DNA of 64,000 nucleotides, taken from the NCBI GenBank assembly GCA_036417435.1, contig CM070912.1:20696055-20760054 (forward strand). Direction: 5' to 3'. This document shows positions 23,836 to 36,500 of the stretch, piece after piece. Numbering within the stretch: position 1 is the first letter of the stretch; every line of letters starts with the position of its first letter. The position numbers and the translations under genes are program-made. The notes under the pieces are model-generated. The model saw only the letters and a list, made by a program, of their open reading frames with translations. It searched no databases and was not told where the DNA came from. The DNA comes from Inia geoffrensis (lineage: Eukaryota; Chordata; Mammalia; Artiodactyla; Iniidae).

Positions 23836-24361
23836 TATTTGTTGTTTGTCTAAAATTCTGATTTAACTGGGCTTCCTGTATCTTTACTAGCTAAATCTGG
23901 CAGCCCAACCCTGAGGTAGTTTGATAGACAACAGAGGCAGGATGTTCCAGGCTGAGGGAACAGAACAGGCAAAAAGATACGCAGTGGGAAAGAAGGAATC
24001 AGAGGTACAGTTAGCTCCCATCTGGTGCTTAGAGCTGGGTAAGGAGGGTCAGAGGATTCAGTTTCCACCAATGATTATTTTGTGCCTATTAAGTGCCAGA
24101 AGTTCGATGAATTAGATAGACATCTCCCCTGCTTACGAAAGCTCGTCGTCCAGAGAGGAGAGAGAGACGGCGGGCCACACAGATGACATAGGAAAGGAAA
24201 CAGAAAGCAGAGGGGAGCTTGGGCAGGAAGGGCTGCAAGAACATGCAAGAGGGGGCCTAGGAAGGCCTCATGGGGGTGACAGCATTATTTGGTCTGAAAC
24301 CAAAGCCTATGCACCCAACCACTACACTGAACTCCCAAACCACTTACTTACAGCCCACTTA

Positions 24362-24790
24362 TTATTTTTTTAAACATCTTTATTGAAGTATAATTGCTTT
24401 ACAATGTGTGTTAGTTTCTGCTGTATAACAAAGTGAATCAGCTATATGTATACATAAATCCCCATATCTCCTCCCTCATGTGTTTCCCTCCCACCCTCCC
24501 TATCCCACCCCTCTAGGTGGACACAAAGCACTGAGCTCATCTCCCTATTTCGTAGTGTATATATGTCCATGCCACTCTCTCACTTCGTCCCAGCTTACCC
24601 TTCTCCCTCCCTGTGTCCTCAAGTCCATTCTCTATGTCTGTGTCTTTATTCCTGTCCTGCCCCTAGGTTCGTCAGAACCAGTTTTGTTTTCTTTTTAGAT
24701 TCCATATATATGTGTTAGCATACGGTATTTGTTTTTCTCTTTCTGACTTCACTCTGTATGACAGTCTCTAGGCCCATCCACCTCAATACA
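24362..24790 (-). mobile_element. 5'-truncated L1 3' end
   Basis: Reverse L1: TTGAAGTATAATTGCTTTAC at the left; TGACAGTCTCTAGGCCCATC at the right. ACTTATT on each side is a possible short TSD. Confidence 0.85.
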
Positions 24791-24814
24791 CTCCAACTTA
24801 TTCTTTAACCTTTC

Positions 24815-24975
24815 AGTCGTGGTCCCACGAGCATCGCCTGGAGGGAGAATGATTAGATTCTTGGGCATTACCCCAGACCTACTGAATCAGAAACTGTGGG
24901 TGGGTCCCTGCATTCTGTGTTTTAACAAGCCTTCCAGGTGATTCTGACAAATGTTAGTTTGAGAGCCACTGATCA
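24815..24975. mobile_element. MER5A-like DNA transposon
   Basis: MER5 pattern: GAGCATCGCCTGGAGGGAGA, CCTACTGAATCAGAAACTGT, CAAGCCTTCCAGGTGATTCT, GTTTGAGAGCCACTGA. Confidence 0.65.
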
Positions 24976-25496
24976 CATGTCAAAATGTTAAAAGAGTGCA
25001 GATGCTTAAAATAAATAACATAAGCCAGGTATAAGAAATATTCAGGAGGTGATGGATGGTTCTTGGCAGGGTGCAGTCTCCAGTCATCTCCAGGCATTTG
25101 TTGCAACGAGGAAACCCAGCTCCAGTGTTGCCAGATGTTTAGAACTTTTGAGAGATGAACACATGTTAAAGATTTCACCTAAAACCTCGTGAGATGTTAC
25201 AACCAGTTCAAAGGAGAATCCAAAGAACAGACACATTTATAGATCAGGAATATAGAAATGAATGTGCAAAATGGAGGCAAAGCTGTTTTTTCCACAGGGA
25301 GAGGGTTGTGTCTTCCTGGGACAGAATCATTTGCATGTCTATAGACAAGAATAATTTTCCATTGCTTTCAGTTATTTACAGTTTACAGAGAGGTAAAATA
25401 ATTCCCAAGGAACCAAAATCAGATAACACAGAAGGGCTACTATAAACAGTGCTTAGTTTTCACTGATTCCATACAAAACTTCCCAAACATGAATAA

Positions 25497-25857
25497 TGTT
25501 ACAGACTGAATGTGTCCCCTTAAAATTCAAATTCACACACTGAAGCGCTTATCTCCATGTGATGGTATTTGAGGTAGGGCTGTGGCAGGTAATTAGGTTT
25601 AGATGTGGTGCTGAGGGTGGGGCCCTCAGGATGGGATTAGTACCCCGATAAGAGGAAGGTATCAGAGCTCTCTCTCCACCCTGTGAACACACAGCAAGAA
25701 AGCAGCCCTCTGCAAACCTGGAAGCAGGTTGTCACCAGGAACCCATCAGCAGCACCCTGATCTTGGACTTGCCAGCCTCCAGTGAGAAATAAATGTCTGT
25801 TGTGTAGGCCAACCAGTCTGTGGTATTTTTTATAGCAGCCCAAGTTTACTAAGACAG
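25497..25857 (+). mobile_element. MLT1-type (ERVL-MaLR) solo LTR
   Basis: Forward LTR: TGTTACAGACTGAATGTGTC at the start, AATTAGGTTTAGATGTGGTG, AGCACCCTGATCTTGGACTT, a CAGTGAGAAATAAATGTCTG polyadenylation region, and GCCCAAGTTTACTAAGACAG at the end. Confidence 0.85.
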
Positions 25858-26074
25858 GTAACAACTGTAAAAGAACCTGGCACACAGGGAGGAGTTCAGT
25901 CGGATAATTTCCAAATAGAAGGCAGCGATCTGTCAGATGGAGATGTGTGTCTGGACTTACTTTGGAGCTGAAATAGCACAGCAAATGTACATTTAAACTT
26001 AGACCGTGTGTTTATTTGGGGTAGGGGTGGGACCTAAAATCCTGTAGCTACCTCTTACTGCTTCCACTGTTCAT

Positions 26075-26190
26075 CTGGCCATTCAACAAATATGTATTGG
26101 CACTGGTGTGCCAGGCACTACCCTAGGTATTGGGGACATAAAAGTGTACAAAATTCCTGCTTATATTAGTGGGGTGAAGCAGGTAATTGA
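26075..26190. repeat. L2 3'-end fragment
   Basis: CATTCAACAAATATGTATTG, TGTGCCAGGCACTACCCTAG and TATTGGGGACATAAAAGTGT. Confidence 0.65.
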
Positions 26191-26350
26191 GTATAGAGAA
26201 TGTGTGCTTCCAAGGAAAATTACACATTGTCTAGAGAGCACACCTTTCCAGTTCCTATCCTTCCTTTCACTGCCTCAGAGATGTCTTACACTCTTAGCTG
26301 TAGATAACTGAGAGCAACGCAAATAATTCTTGCCTGTAAACATGCAAATT

Positions 26351-26471
26351 GGGGAATTCTCTGGCGGTCCAGCGGTTAGGGCTCCGTGCTTCCTTGGTCG
26401 GGGAACTACGATCCCTCAAGCCCCATGGCGTGGCCAAAATAATAATAATAATAATAAATAAAAAATTAAAA
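26351..26471 (+). mobile_element. Short CHR-type SINE with (AAT)n tail
   Basis: GGGAATTCTCTGGCGGTCCA head and a tail that expanded to about seven AAT units (26437-26456). The TSD ATGCAAATT is at 26342-26350 and 26472-26480. Confidence 0.88.
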
Positions 26472-26819
26472 ATGCAAATTAATTCTGAGCTAGTTTTGTG
26501 TCCACCTGCACATCTGTTCCAACATTCGTTTATTCTGTATAAACTTGCCCTTTTTCTGACTTCCCTTTTGAAAGGATTATGACATCCGCTTGGTTCTCTC
26601 GTTTAGAGTTAAAATATTTAACACGCGTTCATTTTACAATGCATGAGAACCATGACTTTTTTTGTGGGGGGAGGAATTACCCTTTGACACAGTAAGTAAT
26701 ATCTAGTACGCTCATGGTGTAATGTGTTACGGAGAAAATAAAGCAAAGTATGGAAGGAGGTGATGGTCCATAAAGACCGTCCGGAATAAAAATGCTAGAC
26801 GAATTCGTTACCTGAGACT

Positions 26820-27500
26820 CAGATGTAACGGGGCGTCCTCTATTTCACCTGGCAGGCCTTGCGAGGTCGGCTTGACCAACTGTGACCTGGCTGCGGGTCT
26901 GGAAGACCAGTCCGCGAGCCCGACCCGCGCGCGGAGGAGGGCTGTCGGGGAGGCGGCACCCCCGGCCAGGGGCCTGCGCGGAGGCGGGGCCTGGTGTGTG
27001 TGGGCGAGGCCCCACAGGCCCCGTCCCATCACGTGCCGACCCTCGCTTGCCGCGTCGGCAGCCCAGGAATACTCCAGACGCCGGCGGCTGAAGCGCAGGG
27101 GTGGCCGCGGCCTCGGCTGCGGGGCTGGGCCTATGGCGGCGACTGCGACGGCGGTGGCGGCGGGGGCCGGGGCCGCGGCGGGGACCGAGTCGGCCGAGGG
27201 GCCCCCGGGGCCGGCGGCGGCGCTGGAGCTGTGGCTCAGTGAGTAGCCAGGGCCGCCCCTCGGCGCGGGCCCAGCGCCCCACGTGAGGCCTGGCTTCCCG
27301 CCTCCCTTTGCCTTTCTTCTGAGGCCGGCGGCCGGACAGGTGGCCGCGGGGAGGCCGGCGCCCGGGGAGGCGGGCTGGGCCCGGCGCGGGTGGGAGGATC
27401 GCCGCGGGGAGGCCCCGAGAGGAGTCCCAGGAATCCGCCAGGGCTGCGGACCTGAGGCTGGGCGCTCTGCTCCCCCTCCTCCTCCCAACCTCCCCCAGTC
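26820..27500 (+). promoter_or_regulatory. GGA2: CpG island and GGA2 promoter
   Basis: Very GC-rich and CpG-dense block in otherwise AT-balanced DNA, centred on the GGA2 start codon. No TATA box is seen just upstream, as expected for a housekeeping CpG-island promoter. A CCCATCACGTGCCG stretch (27024-27037) contains the E-box CACGTG and could be a USF/TFE-type site. The transcription start is not determined. Confidence 0.8.
27133..27238 (+). CDS. GGA2: GGA2 coding exon 1
   Basis: ATG at 27133 in context CCTATGG. Encodes [20 protein letters not shown] followed by [15 protein letters not shown]. The Ala/Gly-rich head comes from GCG/GGC repeats and is about five residues longer than the human head I recall. 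The same frame stays open upstream to about 26872, so this start is chosen by family homology. Donor GTGAGT, phase 1. Confidence 0.92.
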
Positions 27501-30500
27501 GCGGTGCATAAACACTGTTAACAACATAATGGCTAAGGTTTATTGAGCTTTGCTTTTATGCCAAGCACTGTGCTGAAAAGCATTTCAGCCTCTGTTAATC
27601 CTCATTACGACCCTAAGAGACAGCTTCTGTTTTTAACCTCGTTTTACAGATGGGGACCTTTCGACTTCCTCAGTTGTGCAACATACCCATCCTCTGGGAA
27701 GGAGCTGTCTCTGGCTGCCGACTTTAATGTCAAAACAAGCCCCTTACACCTTTTGTGCATGTTGGTTGTGGCTGGGTTTCTTATGTGTATTGTCTCCTGG
27801 AAGACTCACGGCAGTCGTAAGAGTCGTTTTTGTTCCTACGTTACCGGTGGGGACTCGAAATTCCAAGAGAATAAAGCATATGCTCCTTGTATTGGGCTCT
27901 GCTGGGTGCTGGGAGTACTGAGATGCGTAACACAGGGTCCTTGCTCACAAAGACATTTTTAAGTGGGTGGTACAAGCCGACAATAACAGCACTTTGTTAC
28001 ATTAACTGAAGATTGGGACGGAGCCTGGTTTAAAGTGCAGTGGTGGGAGTTGGGTTTGTTTACCTGGGGATTGTCTCAGGGGACATAGCATTTGAGTGGA
28101 CAATGGAGGCGACAGCGTTTCAGATGTAGGAAACTGCATGTGCAAAAGCTGGGGGAACAGGACGGTGTGGAGCATTCTGGGAAGAAGGAGGTCATTACTG
28201 CAGGAGTGCAAAGCCTAAAGAGGCTGCACTGCTAATTGGGGTGAGATCTTCAAGGGTCTTATATGTTGCAGAAAGGAGTTCAGTTTATCCCTGATGCAGT
28301 AGGGGAGGGATGTTGGCGTTTTCAGCCTGGGACTCTGATCAAGTACACTTGTTAAAAGCATCACCTGCAGCCGTGAGAAGAGACGAATTGATTAGGGATT
28401 GGGGAGTTCAGGCAGAGAGAGTAGATGAAAAGCTCTTCTGGTAGTGTGTCGGGGGGTGAAATAGGACAAAAGTATTGGGATGGAGAGTAGAAATAATTAG
28501 CTAGTACAATTAGCAGGCTTGATGCATTAGAATAGAGGCAAGAGACCAGGAGGCATTTAGGATGGAGCCCAGGTTTCAGGCTCAGGTAACTGGTTGGTTA
28601 CAGATGTCTCACTTGTTGACTTGTGGAGTTTGAGGTGCTTGTGGCACAAAGAGAACCTCTCTGGGCAGTTGGTTGGCTCCAGAGAGGGTAAAAGAACTGG
28701 AGGTCAACTTGGGACCTTCAGTTCGTTGGCAGTGAGCTTGTCCAGGGAGGCTGTGCCCATTAGGAAGAGTAGAGGTTTGCGGATGGAGCATGGAGAATCT
28801 CAACATGGAAGAAGCAGGTGGGAAAAGCAGCCTGGAGACAGAAGGCGGAGGCTACAGGCTGGGCGTGGAGGCGGAAGCTTGGACGGTGGGGAGCTGCAGG
28901 TGGATGTAGTTGGTAGGTGGTTTTGCTGCTGAGAGATAGAGGAGGAGGAGGAAGGAGGAGGGGGAACTTCGAATTTGGCGACTAAAAGGTTACTGAAATA
29001 CCTTAGTGCTAAATGGTGGGGACAGAAGGTGGTTGACTAGGAGGCAGTGGAGTTGCAAAATCAAGTGGGCCGAGTTAGAGGCCAGCTAGCGGCCGACATA
29101 GGTGGGGGAGAAAAAGGGAACCGTGGCTGCTCAAGGAGGGGGTCCTGAAGCTCCAGCTGTTTTAGGCCAGCCAGTGTGGTCCCAGAGTTGTGAGATCTTC
29201 CAGTTGTTCAGGTAGGGCTAGAACCGGTACCAATAGCACACACCCACTCCCCAGTCTCGACAACCAAAAATGCCTCCAGACGTTACCAGATGTGCCCTGG
29301 CAGAGAGGGCAGACTCACCTCTCCCCTCCCCGCCTGAGATCATCTGAGTTTGGGCTCTGGAGTGTGGAGTGGACTTCAGAAATGTATCTTGTAGTCTTCG
29401 TGGTTGTGCGACTTGCACCTCCCCGCCCCCGCCCCTCCGTAGGGCAGAGAAAGTGAACTGTGTAAACCAGACTTCTGGGGGGCTGGGGCGCGGTGGAGGT
29501 GGTACGTGGGAGGACAAGGGGTAGAAGGGCTGGTGGTTGGGCAAGGACGGGAGTGTCGTTGAAGGAAAGCACCGTGAGTCTGGACTGGATGGAGAAGGAA
29601 GTCACTCTGGGGCGGGGGGGGTCTGGGGACCCCCGCGCCCAGCTCACTGGCAGGTCTTACCTCAGCAGGCAAGGCAGCTGTATCTCTAAGATCGGAATGT
29701 AATACCATGTCCGTGTCGGGGCTGTGAGGATAAGAGGAGTTAGTACATGTGAAGCGCTCAGGATAGTGCCTGGCACACAGTGTTAGCTATTATTATCATT
29801 AGTCTTCTTAGTTGGGAGTGGCAGAAAACTAACTCATGTTGTGTTACCAAAAAAGAAAAGAAAAACGTCAGACCTAGGAAGCTGTTTCAGCAGAAGTTCA
29901 TGCTTTAATAATACAAGTAGCAGGTGTGCTAGCTTTCTGTGTGCTGTGGTGCCCAAGCTACTGAGGGTCTAGGTCCAGGCAGCTGAAGAGTGTGGTTAGC
30001 AAGATGAACAGAGATGCGCAGATGAGAGCAGCAATTAACCAAAAGTTGATAGAAACTGGAGAAAGAGAACGCCTCAAAGAGTTGCTGAGAGCCAAATTAA
30101 CTGAATGTGGCTGGAAGGATCAGTTGAAGGCACACTGTAAAGAGGTAATTAAAGAAAAAGGACTAGGGCTTACCCGGTGGCGCAGTGGTTGAGAGTCCAT
30201 CTGCCGACGCAGGGGACACGGGTTTGTGCCCCGGTCCGGGAGGATCCCACATGCCGTGGAGCGGCTGGGCCCGTGAGCGGGGGAGGCCACAACGGTGAGA
30301 GGCCTGCGTACTGCAAAAAAAAAAAAAAAAAAGAAGAAAAAAGAAAACGGACTAGAACACGTTACTGTTGATGACTTGGTAGCTGAAGTCACACGGAAAG
30401 GCAGAGCCCTGGTGCCTGACAGTGTAAAGAAGGAGCTCCTACAAAGAATAAGAACATTCCTGGCTCAGCATGCCAGCCTTTAAGATTGAATTAGATTGTG

Positions 30501-33500
30501 TTGTTTTGTGGTTTTAGTTCTGAAAGTAAAACTTGCCATAAATTAGGAATCGATTTCCCAAAATAAAATCCTTTTTTGTATGATGGTATACAGTTTTCAG
30601 TAATGATGTATACAATTGTATTGATTTTCTTCCCCTGAATGTATTATTTTACTAAACGTCTCATGAATGGAAAAAAAAAAAAAGTAGCAGCTTCTGGGCA
30701 TTTTGCAGCTTTTCTTACCCCACTTAGTTTATTTTGGGCATTGTTCCACATGACTGCATTTAGAGCTGCCTCATTCTTGTTAATGAAACGCCTCATGTGC
30801 CCCGTTCCATGGGGTGCTATACTCTGTTTAACCAGTTCCTTGTTAGTGGACACTTCGGGTTGCTGGGAGTCTTGTGCTATTAACAGCAGCCCTGGGGCCT
30901 CCTGGTCTCTAGCTCTGGTAGTGCTGCCAAGGAGGCAGTAGCTTAAGTAAAGGTAAGGCAGGCTGCTCAGTAAATCTCTCTCTTCTTCCACTTGGACCTA
31001 CTCCCAGGTGAAAAGTCCTGTCTCCTAGCCTCGCTTTTATGCCTCCTTTGGGGATGGGAGTGGCTCTATTTATACTCTCCCAGCTTCTCAAGGGTTATCT
31101 TGGAGCCCAAGCGTAGGTCATTCCTGTGGCGGGTCTTGCTTGGGCCTTCAGTGTGCGCTTAATTGAATGATTGCTGGCTGTAGGGGTCGATGTGTACCCC
31201 CTGTAGGATTCTCCCATGCAGAGAGCACTGCTACGGGGCTGAGTTCTAAGTGTTCTCAAGGTGAGTGCTCCCCACAGCCTCAGGGTTCCCCTTACTAGCA
31301 CAGGCTGCTCTAGCGCCAGGCTCACGACCCTGGTGGTTGGGTGGCAGCTGATGTGAGATGATTTGACTTTTGAATTAGTCACTGTTAGATAAACCATTTC
31401 AGGGAATTCCCTGATGGTCCCGGGGTTAGGACTCAGTGCTTTCATTTCCGTGGCCAGGGTTCGATCCCCGGTCAGGGAACTAAGATCCCACAAACCCACA
31501 GCATGGCCAAAAATAGATGAATCATTTCATTCACAGGTGGAGGGCTCAGCTGTTTTCTTTCCTTCTTCTTTTTTTAAAAATCTTTCTTTTTAAAAAAAAT
31601 TTTTTGGGGGGTGGGTGCACCGTACTGAACTGCACAGCATGCAGGATCTTAGTTCCCGGACCAGGGATCGAATGCACGCCCCCTGCGGTGGAAGTGCGGA
31701 GTCTTAACCACTGGACCACCAGGAAAGTCCCCCTCAGCTATTTTCTTAATACCTCTCACCCTGTAGCGCAGCGGTCCCCAACCTTTTTGGCACCAGGGAC
31801 TGGTTTCATGGAAGATGGTTTTTCCACAGACGGGGGAGTAAAGGGGGTCTGGGGGTGGGGTGGGTGGATGCTTCAAGAGGTAATGCTAGCGATGAGGGAG
31901 CAGCAGATGAGGCTTTGCTCTCCAGCCCGCTGCTCACCTCCTGCTGTGCGGCCCAGTTCCTTACAGGCTGAGACCCAGTAAGGTCCACCGGAGGTTGGGG
32001 ACACCTGCTGTAGCAGACTTGAAATGCATACAGACGTTGCTTTTATTAAGCAAATATATGGCAGTAGTCCTATATTTGTCCTGCCCGAATGAGTGCCAGC
32101 TAAATAAACCACCTTGATGCCCAAGATAGCCATTCTTTTTAATGATAAAGGCATTTGTGATGAGATAAATGCTTTTATTTTATTTTATTTATTTATTTAT
32201 TTATGGCTGCATTGGGTCTTTGTTGTAGCACGTGGGCTTTCTCAGTTGCAGCGAACGGGGGCTACTCTTCGTTGCAGTGCGCAGGCTTCTCATTGCAGTG
32301 GCTTCTCTTGTTGCAGCGCACGGGCTCTAGGGTGTGCAGTCTTCAGTAGTTGTGGCGCATGGGCTTAGTTGCTCCGTGGCATGTGGGATCTTCCTGGACC
32401 AGGTCTCGAGCCTGTGTCTCCTGCATTGGCAGGCGGATTCTTAACCACTGCACCGCCAGGGAAGCCAGTGATAGCCGTTCTTGATGGGGCGGTGATAGTC
32501 AGGTGAAGCAAAGTAGGGTGTTTTTTTTTTTGCGGTACACGGGCCTCTCACTGTTGTGGCCTCTCCCATTGCAGAGCACAGGCTCCGGATGCGCAGGCTC
32601 AGTGGCCATGGCTCACGGGCCCAGCCGCTCCGCGGCATGTGGGATCTTCCCGTGTCCCCTGCATCGGCAGGCGGACTCTCAACCACTGAGCCACCAGGGA
32701 AGCCCAGGGTTTTGTTTTTTTAAAAAATTAATTAATTAATTTTATTTGGTTGCGCTGGGTCTTAGCTGCAGCTCATGGGCTCCTTAGTTGCAGCACGTGG
32801 GATCTTCATTGTAGCATGTGGGAACTTTGTTGCAGCATGCGGACTTCTTAGCTGCGGCATACGTGTGGGATCTAGTTCCCTGACCAGGGATGGAACCTGG
32901 GCCCCCTGCATTGGGACGTGGAGTCTTAATCACTGTGCTACCAGGGAAGTCCCAGAGTGGAGGTTTTTTGAGTTTTTACCTGGCCAGGCCCTGTCTGGCT
33001 CCTAGACACTCCTTGGAGCAAATTGGAGTCAAACAGATGTGGAGGGTTGCTCTGGGCTGATCAGACTGAGCTACTGGTCCTCTGGGGGTCATTTTCTCTA
33101 GAGCTGCTCAAAGCCACTGAAAGAGCTTGGCAGGATGGAATTAGGTGTTCAGAGATCCAATTATTTCAGAACTGGAATAGCCATCTCCTGGTGTCAGCAA
33201 TATGTGCAGCCAACTGGCCAGACTCTTCATAGTAAAAGATGAATCATTCATTCATTAGTAGATATCCATGCTGATGACTCTTCTGGGTGCTGGAGATGGG
33301 AAGGTGAATGAGACAGACCTTCTTCCTGCCTTAGGGAGCTGATAACTTAGTGGTAAGAAAGTCAAAGAAGCTAGTTCCCAAAAGAGGCCCTGCCTTTGCC
33401 AAGGAACTGAAGACTTAACCCTGAGAAACATTTGGGCCCTGGAATCGGGCAGACCTGCGATTGAATTTTTGCCATTTTCTAGCTTTGTGGCTGGGCAGGT

Positions 33501-36500
33501 TTCTTCAGTGGTGAGGTAATAGTACCAACTTCAGTTGTTCTGAGGTTTTACAGGAAAGGATGCTTGGAAAACACTCAGCATCATGTCTGACCTACAGCAA
33601 AAACAAAGTGGGGTGGGAGGGCAGCTATTACTATTATTGCTATTATTTGGGAGCTATGAAAAACCTTGAGGGAATCCTTATCATATAAGATATAGCAAAT
33701 AAAATAACTTAACACTTTATAGATCTTTTTGCTGCTTTGCCTTGCTTAAGGGTTTAGAACATTATTTAACCTTATAGAGGTTTTTTCCTTCCTTTCTTTG
33801 GAAAAACTGGTGACCTGGCAGTAGGGGAGGAGGGAGAGAGCTGGGTTCTGCATGGTGAATTGAGGTCCTGCCTGCTCTTCTCTGCCACTAGGGCGTAGAG
33901 TTAAGTGTTGAGGTCTGAATGCCTTTTAGGTGTCAAGCTTGACCTTGTAGTGAAGTGAAACTTAATGAAGCTTAAAGGGTAAAGAATTATCTTAGATGAG
34001 TCAGATCTCCTTAATCAAACTCTCTGGAAATCACTGCCTTAAGTTTATTTCATGAGTAATTATTTTGTGCCTATGGGTATGGCATTGTACTAAGCACTAT
34101 AGGAAACATATGGCTTCTGCCTTCGTTTATTTTTTAGCATTTACTGAATATATTGCTACCAACTTTTAAAAATATATTTATTTATTTAGGCTCTGCTGTG
34201 TCTTAGTTGTGGCATGCGGGATCTTCATTGCGGCATGTGGGATCTTTAGTTGCGGCATGCAGACTTCTTAGTTGTGGCATGCATGCGGGATCTGGTTCCC
34301 CCACCAGGGATCGAACCCGGGCCCCCAGCATTGGGAGCATGGAGTCTTACCCACTGGACCACAAGGGAAGTCCCTCTGCCTTCGTTTTGAATAAACTTTT
34401 GAAGTTTAAGTGTAATAAGTCATGTGTACGTACTAAAGTAAAAGGCAGAGACTATTATAAGATTAGCTATCTTTTATTGATTACTTAATGTTTGCTGCTA
34501 TACTGAGTACTTTAGACACTGTCTTTTAAAAATCTCCTGGCTATCCCATGAGGAGGGTACTATTTTCCTTATTTTATAGTTGAGGAAACTGAGGCTCAGA
34601 GAGCCCAAGGACATGTAACTAGTAAGGGATGGAGCTGGAGATCCCCATCCTGAAAGAGCAGGTAAGATGTGGGCCTTCTGAGAAGAAAGGGATGGCTTCT
34701 GTTTTGTGGTGGTGGGAGATAGAAAGATTAAGAAAATCTTTATGAAGTGGCATTTGAATTGGGACTCGGAAGGTGAACAGCATTTTGAGAGATGGAACAT
34801 AGGGAAAGAACTTTGAGGAGGAAAAAGGTGAGGGGCATATGGGAATTGATCATCTAATTCCTTTGCTCTCCTTTGTTGTCTTTTTTCACTTAGGATGGAG
34901 TTGGTGGGTGGGAAGATGGGGGATTGAGTACCTGTCCTCTGAATCTCATTGTTGAGCTGTGGGGCACATGACTTCTGCGTAACATAAATGTGACTGCTGT
35001 CTGGAAAAGTTAAACTCTGAATGACTGTGTAGTCTTAAGTGATCAGAAGGGAGGAGAATTAGTAGGGGCTGGAGCAGTGGGAGGAGGGTTTTGGGAGGAA
35101 ACGGAAATTCAGAGTGGCCTTGAAGAATGGATAGGATTTTGAGACGAGAGAAGTGGATGTTCAGGCAAGAGGAGTAGTGTCAGAGATGTGACCATAAGAA
35201 TTACTTATTTGCAGAGCTTGAAAGAGCTTCTCTGTCAGGACCAGTAAGATATTTCACTGGAGAGCCAGGTAGGCCAGGACAGGCTGGACAGTGGGGAGTA
35301 AGGGAAATATTATGCAAGGGCAGGACGAAGACAGTCTCAGCAACTCCTTTGTGAGAATGTGGCCTGGTTCAGTCTGGGGGCGGGGCATGTGGAATGGGCA
35401 TCCCTTTTGGGTTGCTGGCTGGGGATTCTAGGCAGCAGCAGTGGGAGGAGAGGAAGAAGCTGCGACAATCAAGCACCAGGAAAGATACACACAACCCCTT
35501 ATTCCAGGAAGTCAGGGATTGCCCCTCCCTTCCGTGGAGCATGGTCTCAACATTAGGCCTTCTGACAATCCCTCTTTCTCCAGCTATCTCCTGCCCCTGG
35601 CTGTGCCCGGGTGCTCTTCATACTCCGTGTCCTCAGATTTCATCCGAATATGAATGTTCCAATGGGGGAGACCCTAGCGTGACTAGATCTGGGTTCCTTG
35701 GCCATGTGTATGGTAGCAGAGAGAAGTAGCATTTTGAGGAGTGAAGGCAAGGAGGTCCTCTGGTCAGACTGGATAAGCCACTGACATGTGGAGAAGCTTC
35801 TTACATAGGATGGTCAGGAGATTTCAGAAAAAGGAGGCTCAGATTTAGGCCTGTTACTTTGAGGATACGGTGGGAGCCGCTCAGGGCTTCATTGTATGTT
35901 CTAGCCATCCTGTCACATGGCTAAGAAGCTTCCAGTTTCTGGCCCATGCCCAGATGCTGGCCCGAGCCGGTCCTCACTGCAGGGCCAAAGTGGGGGAGTG
36001 CTGACACGGGCATGAAGAAGGTGCACATAGGCCATCCCCTGCACTGGGAATGGAGCCCCTTTCAGGACAGTAGCTTGTTAACCAGTTGAGCTGTTCATTC
36101 AGTCAGCAAACAGTCGCTGAGGCCGTATCATGGGCCAGACACTGTGCCTGACAGTGATGATGAGTACAGGCCCCCTGTCCCTTTCAGCTGTCTGCTCACT
36201 GGGCCTAATCCCCTAGAGGTGATGTCACAGTCCTTGGCTGTTGTCATCTTTTGGGGGCTAGTGGTGTGGAGAGGTGTTTGTTTCTCTTTATTATACTTTA
36301 ATTTTATTTTTTATTTCCTTGACAGATAAAGCCACAGACCCAAGCATGTCAGAACAGGATTGGTCAGCTATTCAGAATTTCTGTGACCAAGTGATCACTG
36401 ATCCCAGTGGGTAAGGTGACTTCACACACGTGCTTAACTTCGGGGGCACCTCAGACTGTGCATGCCTATGTTTCTGAGGACTGTGTTACGTAGCATAGAT

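Noticed and set aside
26808..27527. 239-codon minus-strand open frame over the GGA2 CpG island
   Set aside because: Length is explained by high GC and few stops. It is the antisense of GGA2 exon 1, low complexity in Ala/Pro/Arg, with no family motif.
29992..30192. ENY2-like frame as a functional gene
   Set aside because: Intronless, lost its normal start codon, split by a SINE before its second half, and flanked by a TSD and poly-A, so it is a retrocopy.
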